Of a stretch of 64,000 bases of DNA, positions 22,246-34,397 are shown piece after piece. Made by a program: the position numbers and the translations under genes. The stretch spans positions 119,670,699 to 119,734,698 of the forward strand of contig OZ038380.1 of NCBI GenBank assembly GCA_964036045.1, written 5' to 3'. How positions within the stretch are numbered: the first letter of the stretch is position 1; each line of letters opens with the position of its first letter. The stretch is from Eutreptiella sp. 'Long Island Sound 2002' (Eukaryota; Euglenozoa; Euglenophyceae; Eutreptiales; Eutreptiaceae). The notes under the pieces were generated by a model. The model saw nothing but the letters and a program-made list of their open reading frames with translations, made no database searches and had not been told where the DNA came from.

Positions 22246-24442
22246 GTGATGAAGGAGGGGGTGACTTTGAAGGTGATGCACCTGCGCAGAAAAGATATGA
22301 AAGAGTACCAGAGATCAGGGCTGCAATACACGGAATTTTATAGAGAAAAGGGAATTGTTGAATGGGGTGTATGCAAATGGATGATGCTGCGTTCGAGAGG
22401 GCATGAAAACCGCACAAGGTTTGGCAGACAGACGCGGCGGATGTGGAAAGAGTGGGTGGCGCAACGGAGGATCACAAAGAAAGCAAAAAGGCGCAGTGGA
22501 GGGGAAAGGAGGGTGCAAGGGGAGGCGCTGGTCAGGGGGGAAAGGGAAAAGGGAAGGCCAGGCATACTGTTGTGGGCTCTGTTAGGGCTCAAAGGGCCCA
22601 GAGGGAAGTTGCAAAGTATGAGCGGGCAGTGGTACAATGTACACGCGGATATGGTCCGGCGGGACAACATTCCCAGGCGTTCAGGACAGCGCGACCAGTG
22701 CTGGAGATGCCCAAAGGAGGGGGGGCAGGCTGTGGTTGGTCCTGAGGATGACAGCATGGGCGTTCGAGACAGCGACCATGCGCTCTACCGATGTCCGGGG
22801 ACAGTGGTGGGGACCAGTGCTACGGCTGCCAAAGGAAGTGCATGACGACGGGAAAACCAGATACGCGTGGACACAGTGAGAAGGTGGCAAGAGGAGGATG
22901 ATTGGGTGGCAGTGAGCTTCCGGCTGACGGATACAGGCCCGCTCGCGGAGTAGGCGCCCTTGGTGCCGGTGGGCCGCAAATGTGGGGAAGGTGCGAGGCG
23001 GATCAAGCTGACGGTGCACACCTTGCCGGCCGACAGGGTGTGGTACCTGGTTCTTGTACAGGCGTACCTGGAGCTCGGCAGGGCGAGAGGGGACAGGTCA
23101 TGGTGTCACGGAGTGGTGGTGACGAAAAGCTGGAAACGAAGGACGGACAATAAGTGGGCGGTGTACAGGGGTGTGAAAGAAATAAGTGTTGATGCAAGGG
23201 TGCGGACACATGACATCCGCCCGCACGTGGTGTTCTGCCACTACCCGATCCTGGTGGTGCACATACGGGAGCCCACAGATGGTAGAGTGGTGGTGTTTCT
23301 GGATGTGTCAGGGGTGGAGGGGCAACCGTCGAAGGCGAGCGGCAGCGGTACAGGTTAAGGGGACGGGACAGGAGATGGAAGTCATCTTTGACAAAATGGT
23401 GTACGTTGCCGCGTCCCATGGAGAGGTACAAGCGGTGGCGGAGTTTGTTGGAGGGCTAGGGGAGAATGTGACAGAAGTGTGGATGGTGGTGAATGCGGGG
23501 GCAGACATGGCGTCCCTCAGGAGGCTCGACACCAGGCCGCTATATGAGGCCCTGGACACGGGACTGGCGTCCCAGGTGTACAAGATATGGCACAGGCTGG
23601 GGATGAGGAGCGTGTCGCTGGTCACACATCTGGTGAAGCAGGAGTCACATCCAGCGGGCGTAGGGAATCATGAGGCGGATGGAGCGGCACAAGCCGTACA
23701 CATGGAACAGGAAACAGAACCGAGAGTGCCGGATCGAAAAATGCACCTCCAAATTCTGCACATACCGCAAGAGGTGGCTGAAGACGAGGGAGCCAGATGG
23801 CTGGTGGAGGAGGACAGGGGCAGAAGAGAGTGAAGAGTGTACCCGAGGCAGGGCACATGAAGGCGCAGGTAAGAGGGCGGCCGGAAGTGGTCGCTCTGAA
23901 CAGATATTTGGAGGACAGCGTGGGGCAGCAGTTGGAAATGTACGAGCACTTCATGCAATCTGAGCAGTATAGGGAGATAGACAGCGCCGATTCTGCTGGA
24001 TCAGGACATGCCGCTACTCAAGAGGGGTGCGAAAGGAAGAAGAGAGATGGTGAGGGTACTTCGGACAGAAGAGCACCACAAGGGATTGCGGAACATGAAA
24101 ATTGTGAGGTCACTGTAGTGGGGTATCCAGGAGCATACAGTTGCGCCGGATGTCATGGCGTACAGGCTGTTGAGGCGTACAATGGAACGTCTGCAAGAGG
24201 GCATGACGTTCAGAGAGGCATAGTTGGAGGCGCGTGCCGAGGAAATGCGGGACCGAGTCACAAAGAGGATAGCAATGGCATTGATCAGGTACGACCCGTG
24301 GGTCGACACGATGGGCGTGCGGCCTCAACCAGACTGGTCGTTGCCGCAGACAGTGGACGCGGGGGACCAGGCGGGACAAGCTGACCATGAACTAAGGGAG
24401 CGCATCATGGGGCGCAGGCGGAGAAGGATACGACAAGTATGA
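22246..24442 (+). pseudogene. RNase H / zinc-finger remnant of a LINE-like element, copy B
   Basis: The same protein as copy A, on the opposite strand and longer upstream. A first finger CWRCPKEGGQAV...DHALYRCPG (about 22700-22800) has the C-x2-C...H-x4-C form of zf-RVT domains that stand between RT and RNase H in plant-type LINEs. Then come RRIKLTVHTLPADRVWYLVLV and the RNase H motifs VVFLDVSGVEG (Gly of DGS changed to Val), YVAASHGEVQAV, VWMVVNAGADMASL and NHEADGAAQAV. Next is the C-terminal region, ending RRRRRIRQV like copy A. Lesions include a TGA at 22843, a TAG near 22951, a frameshift between SGVEGQPS and AAAVQV (about 23330), a stop at 23831-23833 and later frame changes. No RT core is recognisable upstream. 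Confidence 0.65.
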
Positions 24443-24479
24443 GAGCCGTGGAGAAGAGGGGCTACAACGGAGTGTTGAC

Positions 24480-26030
24480 CTGGACTGGCCCATCCGGGAA
24501 AGCTAGAGGCTGCCAGAGGAAGCAGGCGGGGTGGCATGAGGACACATGAAATAGCCGAGAAAGACACAGGACGTGCCGCGGACTGCAGCATCTGGGGCGG
24601 AAAAGAGCAGGGGGACCAGCGCCTCGGGACAGGGTCGTCTGGGGAAGAAGGGCAGTCCCGAGGGGCAGGTGGGTCGGCAGCGGTGAGGGAAAGAGCAGGA
24701 GATGTCACCGAGGGGGAGACGAGAAGAGGGCGGCCATCTGCAACGTAGCGGCAGAGCTGCAGAAGAAAGGGCACAGAGGACGAGCAGGTAAGTAATGAGG
24801 GGACAAGTGACGCCCGCGGATGTGAAGACAGGAGCAGGGCGGGCAGAAGCAAAGGGGTGGCGATGGTGGGCGTACGGAGCAGTACAACAGTGGGGAGCAC
24901 CATGAAGGACAGGACAGGGGACAAACGGGCGAAGCAGACAAGGTCAGTCGGGGCAGACCGGGAAGGGGCCCAGTAATGGATCAGCCAGGGGTCAGGTGCT
25001 GGGACGCCCAAGGCCGGCAGTTCACGGGAGGAGCAAGAAAGAGGGGCCACCCACCGCCGGGACCGCACCATCTGGGACAGAGGGTGGCCCAAAACACCGA
25101 GCTGGAGCGTCGGGGACAGAGCAAAGCGGCAAGAAGGCGGCCCCCTCCACTGGAACATCCAGGGAACGTGGACCTGCGCCCCCGGACTGGAACATACGGG
25201 GCAGACCGACGAGAGAGAGGCATGGCCCCCGGGGCAGGGGCGCCCGGGGAGGAAGGCAAACGGCCCCCGGATTGGATCATCCGGGACGGAACAAAAAGGA
25301 GAAGCCAACGGCGGACCACCCACAGTATCCAACGGGGACAGGCGGCTAGCATGGAGCGAATGGAGCGGTTCAAAGTGGAAGCAATGACGCAAGCCATTAA
25401 ATTAGAGCCAAGAATCGGGGGAAAAAGGCAAGAAGCCCAGCACAAGAGCATCCGGGTGGAGCCGAGCAGCAGGAAGGCGGCCTCCATCCAGGGGACCAGT
25501 CAGGGGAGCGCGGACTGACGCCACAGACTGGTACGTCCGGGGCAAAGCAAGGCGGCGAGGAGGCGGCGTCCAGGACTGGAACATCCGGGGGACGAAGAAG
25601 AATGGCCCTGGACTGGATCATCCAGGACAGGACAAGAACGAAGAACAGGAAAAACAAAAATCGCCGGGGACACTGGTCCGGGCTGGAGCGACTGGAGGGT
25701 GGGCTCAGGGCCGTAAAATCCCGAGATAGGGGCGTATGGGAAAGCAGGCAAGAAGCCCTGAGCTAGGGCATCCAGAACGGAGGTGAGCATCCGGGGGCAG
25801 CAGGCGCACAGCCCGGGATCATCCAGGGCAGAACACGAAGGAGGAGCTGACAAGATGCCGACCCCGAAGCCGCGGTCAGGCGGCCAGCGCTGGAGCACCA
25901 GGAGATGATCAACAACGCGGGAGCACAAGTTCAGAATTTGAAGCATGCGGGGAAAGAAGGCAAGACGCCCCGGACTGGACTGGACCGTCAGGTACATGCC
26001 AAGGGGGAGAGGTCACCGCAGCGGGGGGAC
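24480..26030 (+). repeat. diverged minisatellite with GGACTGGA.CATCCGGGG core
   Basis: At least ten diverged copies of the core are spaced irregularly, for example GGACTGGAACATACGGGG near 25190, GGATTGGATCATCCGGGA near 25268, GGACTGGAACATCCGGGG near 25573 and GGACTGGATCATCCAGGA near 25611. They are usually followed by an AACAAGAAG-type stretch. The core is shared with 20209-22040 and with the 3' flank of RNase H copy A. Minus-strand open frames here are compositional. Confidence 0.7.
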
Positions 26031-27246
26031 GACGAATAGGGCATGGCAGCGGTACAGTACAGCCTGTATGGGGAGCAGAGACGACAAAGGTGGTGGAAAC
26101 AGCGGGCCGGGGACCGTAGGCCAAGTGAGCACAAAGGGTGTCGGGGCCAGGGCCTATGGCACCGGCTATATAGGCCTAGCGGCCACTACGTGGGTCCGCA
26201 CAGTTGCTCAAGCACCCGTATTGTCCCCAAAAAATCACCCAAACCCATCCTAGGGGCAACAGAAGAGTTTCATGAAAAATTGAACTTCAAAAAATTTTCA
26301 CGTGCCACTAAACAGCCTATCCAGTGTGGAAGCGGCTGAGTCCTCCCTGGCAAGGGGCCATATGGGGGGGGGGGGGCGACTGGGGGTACCTGTAATTAAG
26401 ACCCGGGACCCCCGCCATAGGCTAGGTGATCCATATACAAGAAAAATGATCTTCAGGACCCAGGTCCAATTCCACACACAGCGGCCACAATATGCAAAGA
26501 AGTTTTGACCCCCCCCCCCCCCCGCAGCCCCCCCACCCCCCCAAAAGGGGTACCCAGGTGCAGGCGGGGGGGGGGAAGGGGTCAAAATCAAGGAGAATCA
26601 TTCGGGGATCATTTTTGTTCCTAAAATGGTTATTTTACAAGGGGTTAGACGTCAGAAACAATACATTGGGGTATGCTACGCGAACAACCCAAAACAAGGG
26701 GGTTATACGACGCTTCCGCTTGCACTTGATCTAACAACCACTCTTCAAGCTGATTTGGCGCGAAGTCTTAAATACCATGGCGAAATTTGGTGCAATTTTG
26801 TTGTGCCAAATTTCGTCATTCCAAATTTCGCCTATTATCAGTCCCCCCCCCCTCCGGTAGCGGCAGGCAAAGACAACAATATGAAATTGTTGTGCCAGGG
26901 GGCTCCGGGTAGGGGGCCTGCAATCGGAGGCGCATAACCTTGCGCTTTTTGGGGCTCCAATCTGTTGACACTAATTCCGTCGTCCCAATCACATTGTGCA
27001 TGATAAGACAATCGGACATGCCATTTGCTCTTGTATTGGCGTTCGCTGCAGCGGACCCGCCAACAAAAGCGCGTTTCTGATCACTGGCGGGGCCGTACTG
27101 GTGGAACGAGAAGACGGACTTTGCAATGTGGACCTCCCGAGAGACGGCACAAGAGGCTGTTGCGCTGACTATATGCATGGGAGCAGTGTTCTGTGTTGTC
27201 GGATGTAGCTTCACCTTTGGGCAACACCGACCCCCTCACGTCGCCG
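26031..27246. other. intergenic; homopolymer runs and one hairpin
   Basis: No supported gene. It contains a 13-base G run at 26364-26376, a 15-base C run at 26509-26523 and further G runs near 26568. There is a perfect 12-bp inverted repeat GGCGAAATTTGG (26779-26790) and CCAAATTTCGCC (26821-26832), with a third partial copy of the right arm at 26806-26815. Confidence 0.6.
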
Positions 27247-28470
27247 TCAGGACGTGCGATTCAGGCACTTGGGGACGGCAGGCTGGGCCCCAGCGCGCAG
27301 TGCCTCCCCCCGGCAGCACCCCTCGTCGTTGGGTGTGGGGGGTAGAGGCTGGCACAAGAGGTCCGAGGCGTGGCCCTGGAGGAACGCGAAGATCTGGTCC
27401 GGGATGGCCTGGGGCCTGAAGTGCGAGTCGGCGTGGGCCTGGGCCAAGGCTTTGCGGCGCTGAAGCACGGACCAGTGGTTGTGCACCACCGCGCGCTGCA
27501 GCTCCTCCAGAACAGAGCCCAGGAATGTCAGATTTGTGACGTACCCATAGCGCAGGAACACGCGCTCGTACGGTAGCCATGGCACGTCCGAGTACACGTA
27601 AATGGCAATGAGCCCGTGCTGGATTGTCTCCACTAACTTGAAGGCGCTGCGCCCGAAGCCACGCGGCACCAGCGTCGCCACGGAGTCGAGCATGACGTGC
27701 CGCCAGTTTGCGTTGTCGTGCCCTGTGAAGGCGACGAAGCCTTGGGCTTGGGCCTGGGCCTGCACGGCAGCGGACATGCGCTGGCGGAGGTTGCGGGGCC
27801 CGCGGGGGTACCCGACGAAGTTGACGAGGAACTTCCGCTCGGCGAAGGGGGTGTGGGGGCCGCGCGGCTGTTCCGCGCGGTGGTACAGAGGCACCGGCAG
27901 ATGGCCGTAGCCACCAGACGAGAACACTAAAATGTTCGGCAAATCGGCCATGAGCAGCTCGCATTCGCCGCTGATACCCTCATCGTTCTGCGACACAGTG
28001 ACGTAGGGCACGTCTTGGCGCAGCACCGCCTCTAGAACCCCCACAAAGCCGTTGGGGTAGTGGAACGCGTCTTTCAGCACCAACAAATTCGTCCACGTCA
28101 CAAGCAACGGCACGAACGGCCCGAACACCTCCTTGAGCTGCGCGCTCGACGCACGCCCCCGTGACATCCTCACGAACCAATCATTGTGGAGCGTGGGCCC
28201 CGATAAGCGCCCCCACGCGCGGCCCCAGCCTAACCTCCGCAGGCCCTCATGGATCCACACGTTCTCGGTCCCCGGGATCTTCATGTGCAATGGGGCCACG
28301 TCCCGCGCCAAGCGCCTGTGAATGTCTTTGAAATGCTCGAAGGCATCCACAGGATACTGCAGCCTAGCCTCAGGACTCGTCTGGCGCAGGCAGGTCCAAC
28401 TGGAATTGGACAAAAGAGCAGCTGCACCAGCAAACCAGAGGACCAAACGCACAAGGGCGGAGCCCCACAT
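27247..28470 (-). CDS. exostosin-family (GT47-like) glycosyltransferase, single exon
   Basis: 407 aa from ATG (28468-28470) to TGA (27247-27249). Residues about 5-22 (ALVRLVLWFAGAAALL) form an N-terminal hydrophobic segment suited to a signal anchor of a type II Golgi protein. The C-terminal half carries the exostosin hallmark: KFLVNFVGYPRG, then LVPRGFGRSAFKLVETIQHG and IAIYVYSDVPWLPYERV, which corresponds to the conserved nucleotide-sugar binding region of exostosin-like enzymes. Family members transfer sugars to glycans or glycoproteins in the secretory pathway; donor and acceptor cannot be read from sequence. It is high in GC, has no in-frame stop and no apparent intron, and is the only intact host-like gene here. 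The ATG is the first in frame after the upstream region. A longer, spliced N-terminus cannot be excluded. Confidence 0.88.
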   Translation of the reverse strand: MWGSALVRLVLWFAGAAALLSNSSWTCLRQTSPEARLQYPVDAFEHFKDIHRRLARDVAPLHMKIPGTENVWIHEGLRRLGWGRAWGRLSGPTLHNDWFVRMSRGRASSAQLKEVFGPFVPLLVTWTNLLVLKDAFHYPNGFVGVLEAVLRQDVPYVTVSQNDEGISGECELLMADLPNILVFSSGGYGHLPVPLYHRAEQPRGPHTPFAERKFLVNFVGYPRGPRNLRQRMSAAVQAQAQAQGFVAFTGHDNANWRHVMLDSVATLVPRGFGRSAFKLVETIQHGLIAIYVYSDVPWLPYERVFLRYGYVTNLTFLGSVLEELQRAVVHNHWSVLQRRKALAQAHADSHFRPQAIPDQIFAFLQGHASDLLCQPLPPTPNDEGCCRGEALRAGAQPAVPKCLNRTS

Positions 28471-29959
28471 CTAACAGAACATGGTGCGCTGTGCTGTGTG
28501 GTTGAGAGGAATGGTGAAATTGCACTTACCCAACCTTCCTGGCTAAATGGCCTATTTATGGCGAATGCTAGTATTGTGCATATTCTAAGTATCAACACGC
28601 CCTCGCGCCAGCTCTGACACTGCCTTATATCGCCTGCCAGCACCCAAGCCATGTTGAGTGTAACACCAGCACACACAAAAAGGCCCGAGGCTCACTGCAG
28701 AGCTTGGCCAGTATTGGGATGAGGCTTTGAACTACTGGAAACTGCCCACAAGGGGCAGACATGTTTTGCAGCTCCAATCTGCTTGGCATGCTGTGGGCAT
28801 GGCAAGCAGCAATGCAAATCATGAATCATGTATGAACTCTGAAATGCATTGACAAAGTCTAGAATCCTTCGCTCTTCAGCTGTGTTTCCGTCTTAATCTT
28901 ATGAGAAAGTGCATTGTATGAAGCAGCAGGAAGACCGGCAGGGTACTCAGAATTTGCTCTCCATTTCACACACCTGAATTGCCTGCATCACTGCTTGAGC
29001 AAGAGGTAGGGGGCGGGAGGCTGTTCAATACCATGTCCACGAGGAAAGCTATGGCCGAGATTCCAGTGAAGTGGGCAAAAAATGATAACCTGTGAGCGTT
29101 GCTTCTCACCCTTGGCCTCCAGGATGTTCTGGCATGTATGTGGGCACAGCATCTGTTATCGTTGTTTTCGGGAACTTAAAGTGGAACCCGACAGGGCCAC
29201 CGGGGCTGCTTCCAGCCAATGTGTGACCCCAAGGGATGTGCAACTGTTTTGGGGGCTGTAGGGGGCGGGGACCCCAGCCCCGCCCTGAGGGTGCCCCGCA
29301 GCCGTTGGTTGACCCGAATCTTGGGGGTCGGCGGGTGGGGCGGTGAGCCACCTGGCTCCCCACAGGGTGTCGGTGGGAACCCCAACATGCATACCTCAAA
29401 ATGACCCCCATGACGCACTGATCATTTTGAATATACACCATTGGGGTATATTCTTTTGTCAAAAAAAATTTTGCCCATCAACTCAGGCTCCCATCAGCCA
29501 AGGTCCGACCCGGAGGTCAGGTCGGGGTCAAAATCCCTTTTTGTGTTTTTCATCCATTTTTAAATTCTCCACGGAATTCTGAGTATTTTGAGCATAGATA
29601 CATTGGGTCAAACAAAAAAATTTCTCCCTGCCATATGCCTAAAACAAAATTCCGGCACCCACAAAACCCATTGTTCCATACGACCATTTTGGGGTTTGTA
29701 GCCCCCCCCCCCCCTGGGGTCATGTCCTGGCCGGGATCAGCCCCCGTGGACAGGGCAAAAAAAGGAGGAGAAAAAAACATTTGCTGAAACAGGTTTTGTA
29801 CCTTGGAAAACAGATGATTAAAGGTCTTAGTTTGCAGCACAGGGCGGTTTTCAGTAAGCACATGCATAAGCTGGCACGCATTGTAACTGCAGCACTGGGA
29901 AATTGGAAATTCACAATGAATTTGGGAAGGTTTACTTTTAGCGAAACTTTGGTCTCCAT
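28471..29959. other. intergenic region upstream of the exostosin gene
   Basis: No gene or clear promoter motif is supported. It contains a 14-base C run near 29701-29714 and GGGGTCAAAATC-type sequence near 29523, also seen near 26578. Short ORFs on the minus strand (29106-29462) look accidental. Confidence 0.5.
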
Positions 29960-31505
29960 AGACCCACTCAATACTCTTGCAACCTGTTTGTCAGTGGACT
30001 GGCCACCTACACAGATCCTGCCCAGCCCGTGTTATGCCCAATTTAGAGTCCAAAAATGGCTGTTTTCAGCCAGTTTTCAGGATGATCATCCTAAAAGTTC
30101 AGGACGATCGCCAAGTAGGCGTCTCCAACGAGGGCCGTTCCTCTTTCATAGCGATTGGGAGATTAAATGATGGCAAACGGGTGTTGAATGAGGAATCTCC
30201 CACACCGTGGTGTCACATGGTGGTCCATTATGACTCAAAGATGAGCTGCTTTTGAGCCCTGTTTCAGCATGATCGTCGTTATTGTGCAGGACCATATCCA
30301 ATACAGGACCTTCCTCTCCCACAGCGATGTGCTATGCATTTAGCAAGACAAGGACCGAGGTCAGTCCTAGTCTTCCCGAGCTGGGTTTATGTTGTTGAGG
30401 TTTTACAACCCTAATTGGGGTCCAGGGTGAGCAACACATTTTAGCAGCTGCAAGCTGCAAGCTGCAAGCTGCAAGGAAGTAAAAAGCCTTTTTTGTCCAG
30501 GCCATGGCTAAAAACCACCATCCGAATCGCTCCAAACAACATTTGGGCAAAAGCGCATTTAGAGAATCAGGTTTCATACGCTTTGGAGCCGTATAGCTCA
30601 GTCTGTGGCCGATTTACCTTCAATAAATGGCCATTTTCAGCCCATTTTTGTTTTCTTTTACGGACGATCATCCTGAAAGTTCAAGACGATCCCCAGTGTG
30701 CCAAGCAGGTGTCTCCAATGAGGGCCGTTGGTGTTCCATAACAATTGGGCTTACAAGGGAGGAATTTCAATGAGCCGTCTTGCCATGCGGTGGTCCGGGA
30801 ATTGGGAAAGAGTGTTTGCCACATTTTCTGAGGACGATCGTCGTGAAGCCATTCTCCCTCCACTGCAATTTGCTATGCAGTGAGAAAGACTAGGACCGAG
30901 CTTGGTCCTAGTCATAAGTCTTGATTACTGAGCTGGGCTTACCCTATCGAGATTTTACGACCCTACTTAGGGTCCAAGGTGAGCAACCCATTTTAGCAGC
31001 AGCAGCAGCAGCAGCAGCACGCAGCAGCAGCTACAAGTAGCAAGCAGCAAGCAGGTGGGCCGAAAGTCTTTTTCGCCCAGCCCGTGGCTCAAAACCGGGA
31101 CCCAAGCAGCTGAAAACAACCACAGAGCTAATGCCCGCCACCACAAACAAATTTTGTGCTTTTTTCAGCCGTCGAGCTGTGACACTAGCCCATTCTAAGG
31201 CTGATTTAGTGTCCAAAAATGGGCTTTTTAAGCCTATTTTGAGGTATTTTTGAAAGATGATCCTCCTGAAAGATCAGGACAATCACCCGTATGCCAAGCA
31301 AGTGTCTCAAATGCAGCAATGACCACCCAGCTCGGTCCTAGTAAAAGTCTGGAGTACCGAGCTGGTTTTACCCTGTCGAGGTTTTACAACCCTTATTAGG
31401 GTCGAAGGGTGAGCAACAAATTTTAGCAGCAGCAGTAGCACCAAGTAGTAGCAAGCAAGCACACAAAAGGTCCTTTTGAGCCCCCTGTGGCTCAAAACCA
31501 GCATC
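29960..31505. repeat. diverged tandem units of ~430-560 bp
   Basis: Three diverged units share an ordered set of anchors: GATGATCATCCTGAAAGTTCAGGACGATC-like block (about 30080, 30665, 31257), AAGCAGGTGTCTCCAATG-like block, GACCGAGCTCGGTCCTAGT-like block, and TTTTACAACCCT (30396, about 30954, 31384). A GCAGC/GCAAGCT microsatellite follows, then a TGGCTCAAAACC-like end. Periods estimated from TTTTACAACCCT are 558 and 430 bp. The last unit runs straight into the 36-bp array. Confidence 0.75.
30994..31031. repeat. (AGC)n microsatellite
   Basis: About 11 AGC/CAG units with one interruption, in the microsatellite position of the second ~500-bp unit. The first unit has GCAAGCT repeats at the same place (30443-30475). 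Confidence 0.9.
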
Positions 31506-31514
31506 CCAAATCCC

Positions 31515-32190
31515 AAAGTAGGACAAGCGCGCGGGCAAGCGGGCTCCAAAGAGGCCAAGCAGCGGGCAGGGCAAGCGGGCGCCAAAGAGGATAAGCAGCG
31601 GGCACGGCGAACGAGCTCCAAAGCGGACAAGTAGTGGACAGGGCAAGCAAGCTGCAAATATGGTGAGCAACGAGCATGGCAAACGGGCTCCAAAGAGGAC
31701 AAGCAGCGGGCAAGGCAAGCAAGCTCCAAAGAGGACAAGCAGCAGGCAGGGCAAGCGGGGTCCAAACACGGCAACCAGCAAGCAACGCAAGCGGGGTCCA
31801 AAGACGCCAAGCAGCGGGCAAGGCAAGCAGGCTCCAAAGGGGACAAGTAGTCGGCACGGCAAGCGGGCTCCAAAGGCGGTGTGCAGCGGGCATGGCAAAT
31901 GGGCTCGAAAGAGGATAAGCAGCGGCCACCGCAAGCGGGCTCCAAGGAGGACAAGTAGTGGGCACGGCAAGCAAGCTCCAAAGATGGTGAGTAGCGAGCA
32001 TGGCAAGCGGGGTCCAAAGAGGGCAAGCAGCGGGCGGGGCAAGCGGGCTCCAAAGACGGCAAGCAGCGGGCAGGGCAAGCGGGCAGGCAAGCAGGCTCCA
32101 AAGAGGACAAGCAGCGGGTTGGGCAAGCGGGCTCACGGGTCGGCAAGCAGGCTCCAAGGACGGCAACCATCAAGCAAGGCAAGCTGGATC
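31515..32190. repeat. 36-bp minisatellite, array 1 (about 18-19 units)
   Basis: The 36-bp unit is a multiple of three and encodes the 12-residue motif [12 protein letters not shown] in one + frame, with conserved Lys/Arg, Pro and Ser-Ser positions. All minus frames also stay open (for example 31307-32182 and 31368-32126), which is a repeat effect. The + frame 31660-32247 starts at an ATG and would give a 195-aa Lys/Arg-rich repeat protein, but I do not annotate it as a gene. The same unit forms array 2 at 36640-37515. Confidence 0.9.
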
Positions 32191-33143
32191 CAAAGCCTCG
32201 GGTACCTGTTAGAAACCAAATGGTGGTCTATGAGAATGTCATTCTAATTAGAAAAATCAAAACACTTTTTGGTCAGACCACCTCCTTGTTCTAACGTGTT
32301 AGAACACCGTTAGAACACCTTGTGTCCATTCCCCTCATTGTTGAACAGGTTGTTTTTGTATGCCTTCTCCCATTGATGGCCTAACCACCCATCTCATGTT
32401 GCTAAGTGGTGGGACCGGTTTGCGGGACGATCGCGTTGGGCGGCTGTTGGGGCAGTGGGCCTCGTCGTCCCCGTGGGCCCACCACCAATTTTTGTTGGCC
32501 GCAAAGGTCATCGGTCTATCGGTGCGCAAGGAGGCGTGTAAGGGTGCCGTGGCACAATATGCCGGGTGCCTTCCCACCCCTGAGGCCATGGTGGAATTGG
32601 TGCTGAACATGCGGTCCCCCAAGAATGCCTTTCGGAAAGTCTCCAAGCTGATCAGCTTGCGGTAGCTCCGGTCTTAGGGAAGGGTTGAGGACAAAGACAC
32701 GGACTGATCACAACAAAGCAAAAGCAAACATCGGTCCAAAGGTATATAACTGAACCTCGACTACTGCGTTCAGCCCTTGTGTACCCGTAACGCCTTCGAC
32801 CTAAAATGGAAGGAGCCGCTTACCCCCATTGCAGCTGGATCCTCTGACATCGACCACCGATCCCCGCGCTACAGCGGTGGTGTGGCCCGGGAACACCTGG
32901 ATACGGTACCTGGTCAGCCGCCCTGCGTTGATCCGGCAGGTTGACAAGAATTCCCCCCTCACTTTCCTTGCCCGAGGGGATGGGTACCCTGTGGCGGGCA
33001 GTTCATGGACCCAGATCACCATCTGCTTGGTGAGCATGGGTTGGTTGTGCCGGTCCCCTGCCGGTGTTTGGGCACTGGGGCTAGCCAACTGCGATGACAA
33101 GCAGATGCCGACCCTGGGAATCCTTTGGAAACGCCTCTTTGAG

Positions 33144-33305
33144 GTACGCAACACTGCAACGCAATGATGCAATTGTTGCTCTAATCGTGTTCAAACAAAA
33201 GCGTTCTAATCCTGTTCTAGCGCTTTGTGCCTCATTCCGTTATAACGTCATTAGAACGGCTCAATTAGACCATGATTAGAACAAGTTGCACCGTTTTCGT
33301 TGCAG
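33144..33305 (+). other. probable intron with GTTCTAAT/ATTAGAAC motifs
   Basis: The donor is GAG|GTACGC and the acceptor TTTTCGTTGCAG|G. Length is 162 bp and phase is 0, keeping the flanking reading frame. Inside are CTCTAATCGTGTTC, GTTCTAATCCTGTTCTA, CATTAGAACGG and GATTAGAACA. The same motif dominates the other proposed introns of this locus. Confidence 0.55.
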
Positions 33306-34397
33306 GCCTTTCAAGGCATCCTTAAACAGGGCACAGTCCACTGGGGTTAGGAAGGTGATGGTGCGGCTACGCTTCGGCTTGGTGGTGACATGCCCTTCAG
33401 CCGGCGCGTGGCAGGGGTATCACCGGCCCCTTAGGTGGCCTCCCTTCTCACTGAAGGAGTTTGGCACAAGGACACCGGGACGTGGAGTGGTATGGAGGTG
33501 CGCCGGACCATGGAACGGGAACAGGCACACCACGCATGCTTCTTGGCTGGTGGCAAGTCATTGCATTGTGCGGGTTGTAGTGTGACTCCGCTCCTTGTGG
33601 TGCCCCGGCTGTGGGTGATGTCGTGCATTTTGCATTGCACCATGGCGATCTGTGGCCCGCAGCAGGACTTCATTAGGAAGGAGTTGGAGGGGCTGTCCGC
33701 TGCGGACAAGATCCGCCTAAAGGGCAACCTCGCGGACCATAATAGAGGATGCTCCATCTTCCACTCTCGGAGTCCGGACAGGGGGGCAGTCGAGGGCTTT
33801 GTTCGATGCATGGCCCGTGCTAGCGCGCCGGCTCAGGGGGTATGGGGCGGTTGTGGCCATCGGGTTGCTGTTGCGGGATTTGTATAGGACAACTCAAGAG
33901 GGGAACCTTGTGTGTCACGCCGTTGCCAAGGAGTATCGCCTGAAATGTTGCCCCGGCACATCGTAAAAATACATGGTTTTTCTCGAATGGGATTGTCACT
34001 GGGTGTTGCGGGGTATTCGTCCATGGGGGTTAGCGATGTTTTCCGGGGATGTGCAGGAAACACTCAACCGGTTCGAGGCGCGGGAACACAACGAGCATAG
34101 TGCGCGAGGTGGTGAGTCCTTTTCGGATCACGGGCTGGCAGTGGGCAGCTTGTGCGAGCAATCGGCGGTGATCAGGGAGAGTGCAGACCTAGAGCAATGC
34201 TTGGAGTGGGTTTTTGTGTATTTCAACATCCATGGCCTGGTCCATGGTTGTGTTCGGGCTTCGGCATGTCGCGCCTTCGAGGCCCTGGAGGTCAAGGTTG
34301 CACACCCGGCGCTTCGCCGACCTCGTGTGTTTGTGACCGATGGCACAACCCCTAGCGGGACTAAGCCAAGAAACGTGGCAAGCCGTCTGTCAGGCTT

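Noticed and set aside
26364-26523. Hairpin between the G13 and C15 runs as a functional signal.
   Set aside because: Complementary homopolymers 130 bases apart occur easily in this region, and similar runs exist near 29701 and 46657 without partners.
31307-32182. Minus-strand 291-codon frame of [13 protein letters not shown] repeats.
   Set aside because: Reverse reading of the 36-bp minisatellite; several minus frames are equally open.
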